Positions 26,486-35,031 of a stretch of DNA of 64,000 nucleotides are shown in pieces. The stretch comes from an uncultured Lachnospiraceae bacterium (lineage in GTDB: Bacteria > Bacillota > Clostridia > Lachnospirales > Lachnospiraceae). The notes under the pieces are model-generated. The model ran no database searches, was not told the origin of the DNA, and saw only the letters and a list, made by a program, of their open reading frames with translations. Position numbers and translations under genes: made by a program. Each line of letters starts with the position of its first letter. The stretch's first letter is position 1. The stretch lies in assembly GCA_900544445.1 (NCBI GenBank), contig UQVK01000005.1:24122-88121 (forward strand). Direction: 5' to 3'.

Positions 26486-28284
26486 AGAAGCTATCATTTC
26501 GGGAGACTTTGGAGGGAATCCGGTGTCTGTATGGATTTTTAAAGGGACAGAGCCTTCTGTATGCCGTCGGGCTTATTTTGGTGTCCGCCTTTCAGCTTTT
26601 TTCAAGCCTTTTTGAGGGACAGCTTTATAGTACGGTTACGCGCATCGGCCAGTTGGGAAGTGGAAAAATCAGAGAGCAGCTCTTTTTTATCTGCGGGCTC
26701 CTTGTGGTACTTGTTGCCATGCGTGTTGTGGGAATCATTTTTTATCAGAAGTCAGTTGCCAGGGGAGATGAAGCATTGCGCAGGCAGCTTGGAAGGAAGC
26801 TTATCCGGATGCCTCTCTCCGTATGGCATACAAGACACAGTGGAGACTGGATGGCGGTCCTTGGAAAGGACGCGGACGAGGCATCGGAAGTGTATAAGGA
26901 TCAGGCAAACACGATTCTGGCCTGTGTCATTCAGGCAGCGGGAGGGCTTGTTATTCTGCTATGGACGAATCCTGTTCTGGCAGCGTGGGGACTGGCCACC
27001 GGGATTGGATACATGTGGATCGGCTTTTTTAACTGGAAACGCATGTATGGCTATGAGAACAGGCAGCATGAGGCGGCGGGAGCGATGGCGGCACAGCTTT
27101 CCAATCAGATCGAGGGACGCTGGGTCAGCAGATTTTACAATTTGCAGAAGGTGCTTTTGAGAAAAATGGGCGCTGCGTTGGAGGAATATGAAGCCAACGG
27201 CAGACAGAGCGCACGTGTCAGCGCTATGAACGGCGGGCTGAACCAGATTGGCTATACTCTGTCCTATTCCGGCACATTGATCGTGGGACTGATTCTGGTA
27301 AACGCAGGCCAGATTACACTTCCGGAAATGATGGCAATGTGGCCGCTTTCTCTTGGGATCGCCTTTGGCCTTCTGCAAATCGGTTTTCTTTTTACCGATT
27401 ATCAGAGCACTGCGGCGGCAGTGGGCCGTCTGCAGCATATATTTGAGCTCCCTCAGGAGAAAACGGCAAGAAGGGAAAATTTTGTTGATGTGGATGAGGA
27501 AGAGCCTGCCGTCCGGCTGGAGCATGTCAGCTTTTCCTATGAGGCTTTGGAAGAGGAAGAAGGAAGGATTTTCAGTGAAGATTGCTGTGGCCAGAGAAAA
27601 TATGTGCTTCAGGACTGCACGCTGAGCATCCGGAAGGGGGAGAGAGTAGCCTTTGTCGGAGAGAGCGGAAGCGGGAAAAGCACTCTGATGAAGCTTCTTC
27701 TTGGCTTTTACCGTCCACAGGAGGGAAGGATCGAGGTGGACGGTATCAATGCCGCAGAGTCTCCTTCTGAAGTCAGGAGCAAAATTTCCTATGTGCCGCA
27801 GAAGAGTCAGCTCTTCGATGACAGCATATATGAAAATATCGCAATAGTAAAGAGCGGCAGCAATCGGGAGGATGTGACGCGTGCGGCGGCTCTTGCGGGA
27901 GCGGATGAATTTATCCGTCAGCTTCCGCAAGGGTATGAGACGCAGGCCGGGGAGGACGGCGGAAAGCTTTCCGGAGGTCAGCGTCAGAGAATCGCCGTGG
28001 CGAGAGCCTTTCTGAAGGACGCGCCTATCATCATAATGGATGAGGTGACCGCTGCGCTTGATGGAAAGGCGGAAAACCATATCAACCGGACGTTGACCGG
28101 TCTGGGGAAAGATAAGACGGTTCTGCTTGTCACCCACAGACTTTCTTCTGCAATGCTGGCGGAACGCATCGTGGTGATGGAGCACGGACGAATCGTGGAA
28201 ATCGGGAGTCATGAGGAACTGCTTAAGAGGAATGGTTATTACAGCATGCTTTGGAAAGCAGGGATGGAAAAAGAAAATGCATGA
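26482..28284 (+). CDS. ABC exporter, fused permease/ATPase (second of a pair)
   Basis: A 600-residue partner of the preceding gene, with the same domain order: membrane domain then ATPase with Walker A GESGSGKST (about residue 393), signature LSGGQRQR (about 495) and Walker B IIIMDEVTAALD, where Val replaces the usual Pro after the catalytic Glu. A short acidic insertion (ALEEEEGRIFSEDCCGQRK) interrupts the start of the ATPase domain. In heterodimeric exporters one site is often weaker; both look canonical here. It ends at a double hairpin that separates it from the convergent antitoxin remnant. Confidence 0.93.
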   Translation: MKKLSFRETLEGIRCLYGFLKGQSLLYAVGLILVSAFQLFSSLFEGQLYSTVTRIGQLGSGKIREQLFFICGLLVVLVAMRVVGIIFYQKSVARGDEALRRQLGRKLIRMPLSVWHTRHSGDWMAVLGKDADEASEVYKDQANTILACVIQAAGGLVILLWTNPVLAAWGLATGIGYMWIGFFNWKRMYGYENRQHEAAGAMAAQLSNQIEGRWVSRFYNLQKVLLRKMGAALEEYEANGRQSARVSAMNGGLNQIGYTLSYSGTLIVGLILVNAGQITLPEMMAMWPLSLGIAFGLLQIGFLFTDYQSTAAAVGRLQHIFELPQEKTARRENFVDVDEEEPAVRLEHVSFSYEALEEEEGRIFSEDCCGQRKYVLQDCTLSIRKGERVAFVGESGSGKSTLMKLLLGFYRPQEGRIEVDGINAAESPSEVRSKISYVPQKSQLFDDSIYENIAIVKSGSNREDVTRAAALAGADEFIRQLPQGYETQAGEDGGKLSGGQRQRIAVARAFLKDAPIIIMDEVTAALDGKAENHINRTLTGLGKDKTVLLVTHRLSSAMLAERIVVMEHGRIVEIGSHEELLKRNGYYSMLWKAGMEKENA

Positions 28285-28351
28285 TTTGCATGATAAATCC
28301 GGCAAGCGGCCATCATGCCTGCATGAACGGCCATTTGCCGGGCAAGTACAG

Positions 28352-28422
28352 CGAGCGGCATTTATGCCGCTCGTTTTGCGCATCGCATAATCGGATAGGG
28401 GAAGGAGCTTCCCCTATCCGAT
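28352..28422. terminator. Two terminator-like hairpins between convergent genes
   Basis: The first has GAGCGGCA/TGCCGCTC arms (28353-28372) followed by GTTTT. The second is a perfect 15-bp stem (28390-28404 with 28408-28422, loop GAG). They end the exporter transcript and could act on transcripts from the minus strand. Confidence 0.75.
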
Positions 28423-28431
28423 ATAATCAGT

Positions 28432-28650
28432 TTATAAGCCATATTTTTCCCTCATGGCAGAAAGAGAAGCTTTTGCATCTTTCGATTCGCCATCTTTCAG
28501 TTGTTTTTCAGCAAGCTCCATATCTTCGTACATTTTAAAACGTCGGACAATTTTTTCAAAGCTTTCCATGCTCATCAGAACCATATCGCCATATCCGTTT
28601 TTGGTAATGTAAACCGGCCCATCCGTCCTGTGACATAATTCAGAAAATAG
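28432..28650 (-). pseudogene. Phd/YefM-type antitoxin remnant, N-terminus missing
   Basis: The frame encodes SELCHRTDGPVYITKNGYGD then MVLMSMESFEKIV and a C-terminal acidic/basic tail ending AMREKYGL, which matches the body of Phd/YefM-family antitoxins. The usual first ~16 residues (the start of the DNA-binding part) are absent: upstream sequence in this frame is the 3' end of the AraC gene read out of frame. A weak TTG start within the residual frame is possible. No toxin gene is beside it. Most likely a broken antitoxin left by a deletion. Confidence 0.7.
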
Positions 28651-28663
28651 CAACGGCAATCTT

Positions 28664-29503
28664 CTATTGTTTTTCCCCGCGTACCTGGGAGGGCGGCATT
28701 CCGGTTTCCCGCCTGAAAGCCCTGGAGAAATAGCTCTGGCTGTTAAAGCCAAGAACCTCCGCCGTGCGGGAGACGGTTTCTCCGCCCCTCAGGAGCTGTA
28801 AGGCGGCCTTGATTTTCAGCTTGAGAAGGTATTTGTGGACGCTGATGCCGGCATATTTGTCGAAGATGCGCTTCAGACCGGATTCGCTGACGCCGCAGAA
28901 GCGGGCGATTTCGGGGACGGAGGGCTGGCGGTGGATACTGCTGTTCAGAAAATTTACGGCCCGGCTGAAAAGAACGGCGTCCGGATCGCTGGAGGCAGAG
29001 AAAATGGCTCCGGCTTCGGCAAGGGAGAGCATGAGAAGCTCCAGGTAAGAAGCAGCAGTCTGGGAATAGGCGGGCAGCCGGCCGAAGGGCTCCAGGTAGC
29101 GGCGGTAGCTGTCCGCGTTTCCGGCGCTCTGCCGGGCGAAGGCGTACAGATCCAGCAGGAGCTTCTGCTGGGAGTCCGTGAGCGCAAACACCTTTTCGCC
29201 CAGCCAGGCGGTGAGCGGGCCTTCCGCGGCAAAGGAGAAGATAAAAAGGTCCGCGCCTTTTTCACCGGTCACAATGAATTTATGAAGCTCCAGGGGCTTA
29301 TGAAAAATGATGGAGCCGCGGGCGAGGTTGTAGACTCTTTCATCGCCGGATACGCAGACCTCTCCATCCGCCACGTAAAGGCATTCCCAGAAATTGTGGC
29401 TTTCTCCCGGAAATTCATAGCCTTTTTCATAATGAACCTCAAAGAGGGAATAAAACGCGGTCAGCTGTATCTGCCGCGTGACGGGATGTGCGATCCAGAC
29501 CAT
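28664..29503 (-). CDS. AraC-family transcriptional regulator
   Basis: A 279-residue regulator with an N-terminal cupin-type sensing domain (YEKGYEFPGESHNFWECLYV and following, about residues 20-140) and a C-terminal AraC double helix-turn-helix (VPEIARFCGVSESGLKRIFD to FSRAFRRETGMPPSQVRG). I place the start at 29503, where AAAGGAAGG precedes the ATG on the minus strand; the frame extends to 29536. It is divergent from the GH109-like gene at 29795 and probably controls it and itself through the shared intergenic region, which contains a palindrome. Confidence 0.9.
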   Translation of the reverse strand: MVWIAHPVTRQIQLTAFYSLFEVHYEKGYEFPGESHNFWECLYVADGEVCVSGDERVYNLARGSIIFHKPLELHKFIVTGEKGADLFIFSFAAEGPLTAWLGEKVFALTDSQQKLLLDLYAFARQSAGNADSYRRYLEPFGRLPAYSQTAASYLELLMLSLAEAGAIFSASSDPDAVLFSRAVNFLNSSIHRQPSVPEIARFCGVSESGLKRIFDKYAGISVHKYLLKLKIKAALQLLRGGETVSRTAEVLGFNSQSYFSRAFRRETGMPPSQVRGEKQ

Positions 29504-29665
29504 GAAGCCTTCCTTTCTGCACCGCTGTCTTTCCACATGGCTGAGGTCCCCTGTGCCGCATGTCCGTGCTGTCTGGCCATGCGGCCTGGTGAAAAGAAAG
29601 ACGCTGTAAAATTGAACGAAAAGTATCCGATATTGAACTAATTTGATATAGTTATATACTTTTTA

Positions 29666-29684
29666 TGATGCTATCATAGCATCA
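29666..29684. promoter_or_regulatory. Palindrome between divergent AraC and GH109-like genes
   Basis: TGATGCTA and TAGCATCA arms (8 bp, perfect) around TCA. It is embedded in an AT-rich stretch and may be a regulator binding site for the divergent promoters; no convincing -35/-10 pair was found nearby. Confidence 0.45.
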
Positions 29685-29794
29685 GCAGGGGACGTTGTAA
29701 AGCCTGAAGGCACAGCGGGATTCCATAAACAAAAGGGCGTTCACCGGAAGGACGGTGGCGCGCTGGTGCAGATACAGAAGAAAGGGAGGACGAA

Positions 29795-31003
29795 ATGCAG
29801 GAAATCAGAATCGGTTTTATCGGACTGGGAAGCAGAGGGTACGGGCTTCTGAGGGATGTGGTGTTAAAACAGAAGGAGCAGGTCATGGCTGTCTGCGATG
29901 TTTATGAGGACAGAACGCAGAAGGGCGCGGAGCTTGTGGCGGAAGCCGGACAGGCCAGACCTGCAGAATATACGGATTACCGGGATGTGATCCGGGATGA
30001 AAATGTGAATACCATCATCATTGCCACCGCCTGGGAGAGCCATGTGAGGATCGCGCTGGAGGCGATGTATGCGGGCAAGGCGGTTGCCATGGAGGTGGGC
30101 GGCGCCTATGAACTTAAGGACTGCTGGGATCTGGTGGAGGCTTATGAGAAAACGGGAACGCCGTTCATGTTTCTGGAAAACTGCTGCTTCGGCAGGCGGG
30201 AAATGATGGCGCTGAACATGGTGCGCAAAGGGCTGTTCGGAGAAGTGGTGCATTGTGCGGGAGGCTATCAGCACGATCTTCGGGACGAGATCTCCTTTGG
30301 AAGGGAGAACCGCCACTACAGGCTGAGAAACTATCTGAACCGCAACTGTGAAAATTACCCAACCCATGATCTGGGGCCCATCGCAAAGGTGCTGAACATC
30401 AATCGGGGAAACCGAATGCTGACGCTGGCTTCCACGGCGTCAAAGGCGGCCGGACTCCGGGATTATATCCGGGAGAACAAAAGCGAAGATGAATTCCTGA
30501 AAAATCAGACCTTTGCGCAGGGGGATGTGGTGACCACGGTGATCCGGTGTGCTCACGGGGAGACCATCGTGCTCACGCTGGATACGACGCTGCCCAGATA
30601 CTACAGCCGCAATTTCACGGTGAGAGGGACGAAGGGCATGTACGAGGAGGTCACGGATTCGGTGTTCCTTGACCGGCCGGAGGATAAGGCCCATGACTTT
30701 GACTGGAGAAAAACCTGCAGCGGCAATGCGGCGCAGTATGAAGAGGAATATGATCATCCGGTCTGGAAAAAGTATATCCAGGAGGGGGTTCAGGGCGGCC
30801 ATGACGGAATGGACTGGCTGGAATTTCAGACCTTTTTCTCCTGCCTGAGAGAAAACAGCCCCATGCCCGTGGATGTATACGATGCGGCAAGCTGGATGGC
30901 AGTTACCGCGTTGTCCGAGATGTCCATTGCCAGAGGCGGAGCGGTAGTCGATGTTCCTGATTTTACCAATGGAAGATGGCATGAACGTCTGCCGCAGGAG
31001 TAA
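29795..31003 (+). CDS. GH109-like Gfo/Idh/MocA-fold protein (NAD-dependent glycosidase candidate)
   Basis: A 402-residue protein with an N-terminal NAD-binding Rossmann fold (RIGFIGLGSRGYG) and the C-terminal Gfo/Idh/MocA fold. The usual EKP motif is replaced by MEVGGAY, and the stretches FMFLENCCFGRREM, GLFGEVVHCAGGYQHDL and NYPTHDLGPIAKVLNINRGN resemble GH109 alpha-N-acetylgalactosaminidases rather than plain dehydrogenases. GH109 enzymes cleave glycosides by a transient NAD-mediated oxidation. The activity here is inferred from this resemblance. RBS GGGAGG precedes the ATG, and the gene is divergent from an AraC regulator. Confidence 0.78.
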   Translation: MQEIRIGFIGLGSRGYGLLRDVVLKQKEQVMAVCDVYEDRTQKGAELVAEAGQARPAEYTDYRDVIRDENVNTIIIATAWESHVRIALEAMYAGKAVAMEVGGAYELKDCWDLVEAYEKTGTPFMFLENCCFGRREMMALNMVRKGLFGEVVHCAGGYQHDLRDEISFGRENRHYRLRNYLNRNCENYPTHDLGPIAKVLNINRGNRMLTLASTASKAAGLRDYIRENKSEDEFLKNQTFAQGDVVTTVIRCAHGETIVLTLDTTLPRYYSRNFTVRGTKGMYEEVTDSVFLDRPEDKAHDFDWRKTCSGNAAQYEEEYDHPVWKKYIQEGVQGGHDGMDWLEFQTFFSCLRENSPMPVDVYDAASWMAVTALSEMSIARGGAVVDVPDFTNGRWHERLPQE

Positions 31004-31071
31004 GCCATCGGTCGGGACGGCGGCAGCACGGCGCGGTTAGAAGCAGGAAGGTGAAGGAAAAAGAAGCTGTT

Positions 31072-31125
31072 GGCCGGGGAAGTGACTGGAATCACAGGCA
31101 TTTCTCCGGCCGTTTCAGTTTTTAT
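31072..31125. terminator. Terminator between the convergent GH109-like and spore-type genes
   Basis: GGCCGGGGAAGTG pairs with CATTTCTCCGGCC (two wobble pairs), followed on the plus strand by a T-rich tract (GTTTCAGTTTTTATTTATT). Confidence 0.7.
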
Positions 31126-31128
31126 TTA

Positions 31129-31432
31129 TTATTTATGATCGCAGGGCTGTTTCGGTTTGTCTTTGTCGCACAGAAGCGGAACAATGAGCACCAGCTTTTC
31201 TCGGAGCGTATCTTCCAGCTTCTGAACCTTATCGATCAGTGCGGCTGCGGATTCGTTGATGCTGATCAGGTCAGAACTCAAGCTTGGGAAGGCAGAGAGC
31301 CTTCTGGAGCTTTTCGCCTTCCGCATTGAGGATATGCGCAAGAGCGGCTTCCTCCAGCGCGATGGACTGCAGAAGAGAAGATGCGGCGCAGCATTTGTCG
31401 ATATCGCAGCAGGTGATGACGGGCATTCCCAT
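31129..31432 (-). pseudogene. Small spore-associated-type protein, frameshifted
   Basis: From ATG 31432 (GGAG seven bases upstream) the frame gives a 53-residue product starting MGMPVITCCDIDKCC and containing SIALEEAALAHILNAEGEKL, then stops at TGA 31271-31273. The next frame continues without a break in sense: SDLISINESAAALIDKVQKL then EDTLREKLVLIVPLLC to the stop at 31129. The IALEEAALAHILNAEGEK followed by INESV-type block recalls small coat or exosporium-associated proteins of spore formers. A shift of one base near 31275-31300 joins the halves. Either a real frameshift mutation or a sequencing error. Confidence 0.6.
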
Positions 31433-31513
31433 ATTCTGTCTCCTTTTTTCCCTTTGCCATATATTATGTCGAAAAAGGGGATGTGTGTGGGAAAAAGCGC
31501 GTTTCGCAACGGC

Positions 31514-32458
31514 TTAAAGCGTATTCAGAATATGAAGCACCTGCTTCAGCTCCTCCGGCTTCACCTTATCCGGGAAGCGTCCTTCGTTAACGCAGTCCTT
31601 AAAATACCGGATCTCTTCGGCGTAGGCATTTGTCTGCGGCAGATCGATGTCCCCCGTGTCGTTCTGTGATTCTGTGGACAGATCCAGAATCTGTCCGTCA
31701 TTCTGGTAGATCAGACATTTTCCGCCCTCCCAGGCTACGAGCGCCTTTTCAAACAGGAAACGGAAGGAGGCGGTGAAGGGGTAGGGCGCGGCGTACCAGG
31801 AGCTTTCCGTGGTGATGAAGAAGCCGGGGAACTGATAGACCGCGCTGATATAATCCTGCTTCGGAAGCTTGACCCTTTTCTTCTGAACCTCTGTGGGCGC
31901 ACCGAAGGCGTAGATGCAGAAATCCAGATCATGGATGTGCAGGTCGAAGGGAATCAGGCCGCTGCGCGCTTCGTCCAGCATCCAGTCATCCCAGCTCCAC
32001 TTCGGATAGCCGTTCAGCCGGCCCATATAGCCGGAGAGAAGCTTTCCGTATCTGCCGGAATCGTACAGCTCCTTTATCAGTTCATATTCCGGCCAGAAGC
32101 GGAGAACCTGCGCCACCATGAAGCAGACGTTGTTTTCGCGGGCCGTCCGGTAAGCGCGGTCCACATCCTCCTCTTTCAGAGAAATGGGCTTTTCACAGAT
32201 CACATGGATTCCCCTTTGCATCGCCTTTATTGCAAAATCCACGTGAAGATAGGTAGGAAGGCAGATATCCAGAATATCCAGCTCCTCCTTCTCCAGCATT
32301 TCATCCAAATCCGTATAATGACGCTTGTCCGGATAGGGCTCCATACGCTCCGGACGGATATCGCAGAGCGCAGCAAGTTCCGTATCTTCCATGGCGTCCC
32401 AGGCGGGGATGTGGGAACCGCTGATTCCCCCCACGCCGATCAGACCAACTTTTAGCAT
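31514..32458 (-). CDS. Gfo/Idh/MocA-family oxidoreductase
   Basis: A 314-residue NAD(P)-dependent sugar or inositol dehydrogenase-like enzyme. The Rossmann start is MLKVGLIGVGGISGSHIPAW, and the motif CEKPISLKEEDVD includes the catalytic-site Lys of EKP; the C-terminal domain includes DLHIHDLDFCIYAFG. The start at 32458 has AGGAGG 6 bases upstream. It lies downstream of the sugar isomerase gene in the same direction with a three-hairpin leader element between them, so the two probably form an operon for oxidation and isomerisation of a sugar. The substrate is unknown. Confidence 0.93.
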   Translation of the reverse strand: MLKVGLIGVGGISGSHIPAWDAMEDTELAALCDIRPERMEPYPDKRHYTDLDEMLEKEELDILDICLPTYLHVDFAIKAMQRGIHVICEKPISLKEEDVDRAYRTARENNVCFMVAQVLRFWPEYELIKELYDSGRYGKLLSGYMGRLNGYPKWSWDDWMLDEARSGLIPFDLHIHDLDFCIYAFGAPTEVQKKRVKLPKQDYISAVYQFPGFFITTESSWYAAPYPFTASFRFLFEKALVAWEGGKCLIYQNDGQILDLSTESQNDTGDIDLPQTNAYAEEIRYFKDCVNEGRFPDKVKPEELKQVLHILNTL

Positions 32459-32473
32459 GTTTTCCTCCTGTTC

Positions 32474-32548
32474 TGCCGCCGCAGGCGGCATTTTATTCAT
32501 AAAAGAACGGCGTCAGCCGTTCTTTGGCAGGAACCAGAGGTTCCTGCC
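32474..32548 (-). promoter_or_regulatory. Three-hairpin leader element, copy 2 (before Gfo/Idh/MocA gene)
   Basis: Read on the minus strand: H1 (32526-32548) with GGCAGGAACC/GGTTCCTGCC arms and loop TCT; H2 (32502-32525) with AAAGAACGGC/GCCGTTCTTT arms; H3 (32474-32490) with TGCCGCC/GGCGGCA arms; then AGGAGG and ATG. Compared with copy 1, H2 has C and G where copy 1 has T and A at a paired position. CCTCCTGTTCTGCCGCCGCA occurs at both ends of this element (32464 and 32552, 88 bases apart). Confidence 0.75.
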
Positions 32549-32580
32549 GGCCTCCTGTTCTGCCGCCGCAGCGCGCATTT

Positions 32581-33414
32581 TTATAAATAGATGTCGTCAA
32601 TCACTGCCTGCAGGTAATCCCTGGCTCTCAGGATGTCCGAAAGCTGCTGGTCCCCCTCGATTTCCCGTTCGATGGTTACATAGGAATCGTAGCCGAGCTC
32701 ATGCAGCTTTTCAAAGAGCGCGATGAAATCAACCTTTCCTTCGCCAATGGGAACTTCCTGCCCCAGGTCATGGCCGTTTACCGGATACAGACCGTCCTTG
32801 GCATGCAGGTTGCGCACATAGGTTCCGAACACGTCCAGCGCGTCCACAGGGTTAGCCTTTCCATACAGAATCAGGTTGGCCGTATCCAGATTGATGCCCA
32901 GGTTGTCCATGCCCACGCGCTCAAAGCAGCGAAGCATGGTGACGGGAGTTTCCTGGCCCGTTTCAAAGAGCAGGAACTGACCGTTCTTTTTCAGATGCTG
33001 CGCGACCGTGCGTACCGCAACGCAGAAGCCGGCAAAATTTGGATCGTTGGGATTCTCCGGAATGAAGCCCATGTGCGTGACCACATCCGTAATCCCGAGC
33101 AGGCGGGCAAAATCCGCTCCGTCGCACAGGTTCTGTACCCGCATCTGCCGGTATTCGGGAGGCACAAGGCCCAGCGTGAGCTGTCCGTCATAGAAATCCC
33201 AGACCTTCGGCCCTTCCCAGCCGCACCAGAACGCGGATACACAGACGCCGTATTTTTCCAGAAGCTTTTTCAGCCGCTCCGCATTTTCTTCGGTCCATAC
33301 GGCAGGATTCCAGGCGAGAAGCTGACAGGAATCAAAATCATTTTTCCGCAGGTTTTCCAGCCTGCCCTCGATGCCCTCCATGCTGTCGAGTGAAACACAG
33401 GTTCCAATTTTCAT
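32581..33414 (-). CDS. Sugar phosphate isomerase/epimerase (xylose isomerase-like TIM barrel)
   Basis: A 277-residue AP endonuclease 2/xylose isomerase-like barrel. Typical elements are MKIGTCVSLDSMEGIEGRLE at the start, VVTHMGFIPENP, LFETGQETP with a metal-binding Glu, GINLDTANLILYG, RNLHAKDGLYP and a terminal YVTIEREIEGDQ. Family members isomerise or epimerise sugars and often sit next to Gfo/Idh/MocA genes, as here. The start at 33414 has AAAGGGGC upstream. A three-hairpin leader precedes the RBS. Substrate unknown. Confidence 0.92.
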   Translation of the reverse strand: MKIGTCVSLDSMEGIEGRLENLRKNDFDSCQLLAWNPAVWTEENAERLKKLLEKYGVCVSAFWCGWEGPKVWDFYDGQLTLGLVPPEYRQMRVQNLCDGADFARLLGITDVVTHMGFIPENPNDPNFAGFCVAVRTVAQHLKKNGQFLLFETGQETPVTMLRCFERVGMDNLGINLDTANLILYGKANPVDALDVFGTYVRNLHAKDGLYPVNGHDLGQEVPIGEGKVDFIALFEKLHELGYDSYVTIEREIEGDQQLSDILRARDYLQAVIDDIYL

Positions 33415-33435
33415 AACTGCCCCTTTCTTTTTTTC

Positions 33436-33510
33436 GCCGCCGTCAGGCGGCATTTTCATTATGAAAGAATGGCGGAAACCATTCTTTGGCGCGAACCGTG
33501 GGCTCGTGCC
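33436..33510 (-). promoter_or_regulatory. Three-hairpin leader element, copy 3 (before the isomerase gene)
   Basis: On the minus strand H1 (33488-33510) reads GGCACGAGCC.ACG-type arms around its centre, H2 (33464-33487) has AAAGAATGG/CCATTCTTT arms with a 6-base loop, and H3 (33436-33451) has GCCGCC/GGCGGC arms with loop TGAC. H1 is the least regular of the copies. The RBS and ATG of the isomerase gene follow within 22 bases. Confidence 0.7.
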
Positions 33511-33999
33511 TGTCTGCTTTTACAGTACCATGGAATGGGGGAATGGGGAAGAAGTTTTTTGACCAGTATTTGTAATATTTTTACCTTCGTTTGTCTGCGC
33601 TGCTGCTGCTTTTCGCGGGATAGGGAAAAAGTAAAAACTGCCGCAGGAATTCCGAATTGCATTTCCAGGGAACTGCCAGAAACCACTGGCAAAAGCGGCA
33701 AAATTGCCTGAATGTGATCCTGAACGGCGGGAATAAGGTTAAAAATAAGAATTTCCCTATCTTATGTGATTTTATCCGTATAGAAGTGTTCTCTCTACGG
33801 ATAAAAAAACAGAAATCCTATTCTGCACCGTATCAAGTAATCGTTCAGTCTTCCCACTGCGTGAAAAGTAACCTGACGTTGATTTGTTCTATTATCCCCA
33901 CGATGTAATACGTGCAATTATGGAACCCATATGATAAACTGTGATTGTATATGAAATTCTTTTTCGGGGCTGTGAAGTCTGAAACAAAAGAGGCGGATC
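33511..33999. other. Intergenic region, AT-rich, no gene seen
   Basis: About 490 bases between divergent genes (isomerase on minus, Nmad3 remnant on plus). I see no credible coding sequence. One clear hairpin, TTTATCCGTA/TACGGATAAA, lies near 33772-33808 but has no T tract after the stem on either strand. Promoters for both sides should lie here; none stands out. Confidence 0.5.
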
Positions 34000-34684
34000 A
34001 TGAAGGTTATTTTAAGCAGAAAAGGCTGTGACTCCGATTTCGGCGGCATGCCGGGAATTATCATGCCGGATGACAGGATTGTGTATATTCCCATTCCAGG
34101 GGATGATTTTGAAACCATCGCCTATCATGAGGTGAATGCGGGAAATGGGCTGGGAAATTTGTGCGATGTAATCAGCCAGGTATCGCCGCATATGAAAATG
34201 TACGGGAAGAAGCTGGAGATTAACCCGGAGACAAAGTGCCATCTGGACCCGGACCTGGATGCCGGGATGTATCCGAGAAAGAGCGGCTGGAGAGGCTGCT
34301 TCGGTCAGGCGGACGCAGCGCAGACGGTTTTGAAAAAGGCAGGAGTGGCAGAGGGCGATCTGTTCCTGTTTTTTGGCTGGTTTAACCGAACCTGCTATAA
34401 AGACGGAAGGCTGAAATTCTGTAAGGGGCAGGGGATACGGCGTCTTTCCAAGGGCGGGTGACGCTCTGGTTCTGACAAAGAAGGGATACAGCAGGAGCAG
34501 GTGGGAGCTGCCTGCGAGTCTGAAGGGAATTCCCATCACATATCATAAAGACACTTCATGGAAAGAGGATTATTTTCAATCGGCATGCCGGGGACAGGAA
34601 TTCGTGTTTGAAGAGCACAAAGCTGTGGAGAAGTGGGCGCGCGGGCTGATAGAGAGTGCGTACTGTGAAGTCAGGCATGGATAG
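34000..34684 (+). pseudogene. Nmad3-domain gene with internal deletion and frameshift
   Basis: The first 153 codons encode MKVILSRKGCDSDFGGMPGI, then CHLDPDLDAGMYPRKSGWRG and GDLFLFFGWFNRTCYKDGRL, typical of the 'nucleotide modification associated domain 3' family. The frame stops at TGA 34459-34461. The family's C-terminal part continues in the next frame from about 34457: DALVLTKKGYSRSRWELPAS to a TAG at 34682-34684. In intact relatives I recall a longer middle part between these blocks, so several dozen residues seem deleted at the junction. RBS GAGG precedes the ATG. Almost certainly non-functional. Confidence 0.75.
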
Positions 34685-34689
34685 CAGGC

Positions 34690-34950
34690 TTAAACGAGAG
34701 AAAAGCCTGTCTTTAAAATGGAAACCCAGTCGCTTTTGGCGTACAGAAAACGGATCAATGTTACCTGGTTTCCTTCGACTACATAGAAGGCAAAATAGTT
34801 TTTTATCTGTATGAAACGGACACCCCAGGCGGCAAGCAGTTTATCTTCCACAACAGGATGCTCCTGAGGAAACGGCAACAGAGCATTGATCTTCTGATCC
34901 GTTTCCTCCAGGAGAGCATCGGCTGCCTTTGGATTTTTTAAAATTGTAAA
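34690..34950 (-). pseudogene. RelE/ParE-type toxin remnant, N-terminus missing
   Basis: The frame encodes LKNPKAADALLEETDQKINA, then LLAAWGVRFIQIKNYFAFYV and TLIRFLYAKSDWVSILKTGF, which is the C-terminal two thirds of a RelE/ParE-superfamily toxin. The usual first ~25 residues are absent and the upstream sequence in frame is unrelated. There is no antitoxin gene adjacent. The 3' end converges on the Nmad3 remnant with a 5-base gap. Confidence 0.7.
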
Positions 34951-35031
34951 TGGAAAAGGTAAAAATAGCACAAAAGAAACTGCAAATATCTGATGCGCCA
35001 GACCTCTCGATATGATAGGATGAAAGAGGCT

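Noticed and set aside
28432..34950. The antitoxin and toxin remnants as one split toxin-antitoxin operon
   Set aside because: Both are on the minus strand but in the wrong order for an antitoxin-toxin operon split by insertion, and both lack their N-termini. Independent remnants are more likely.
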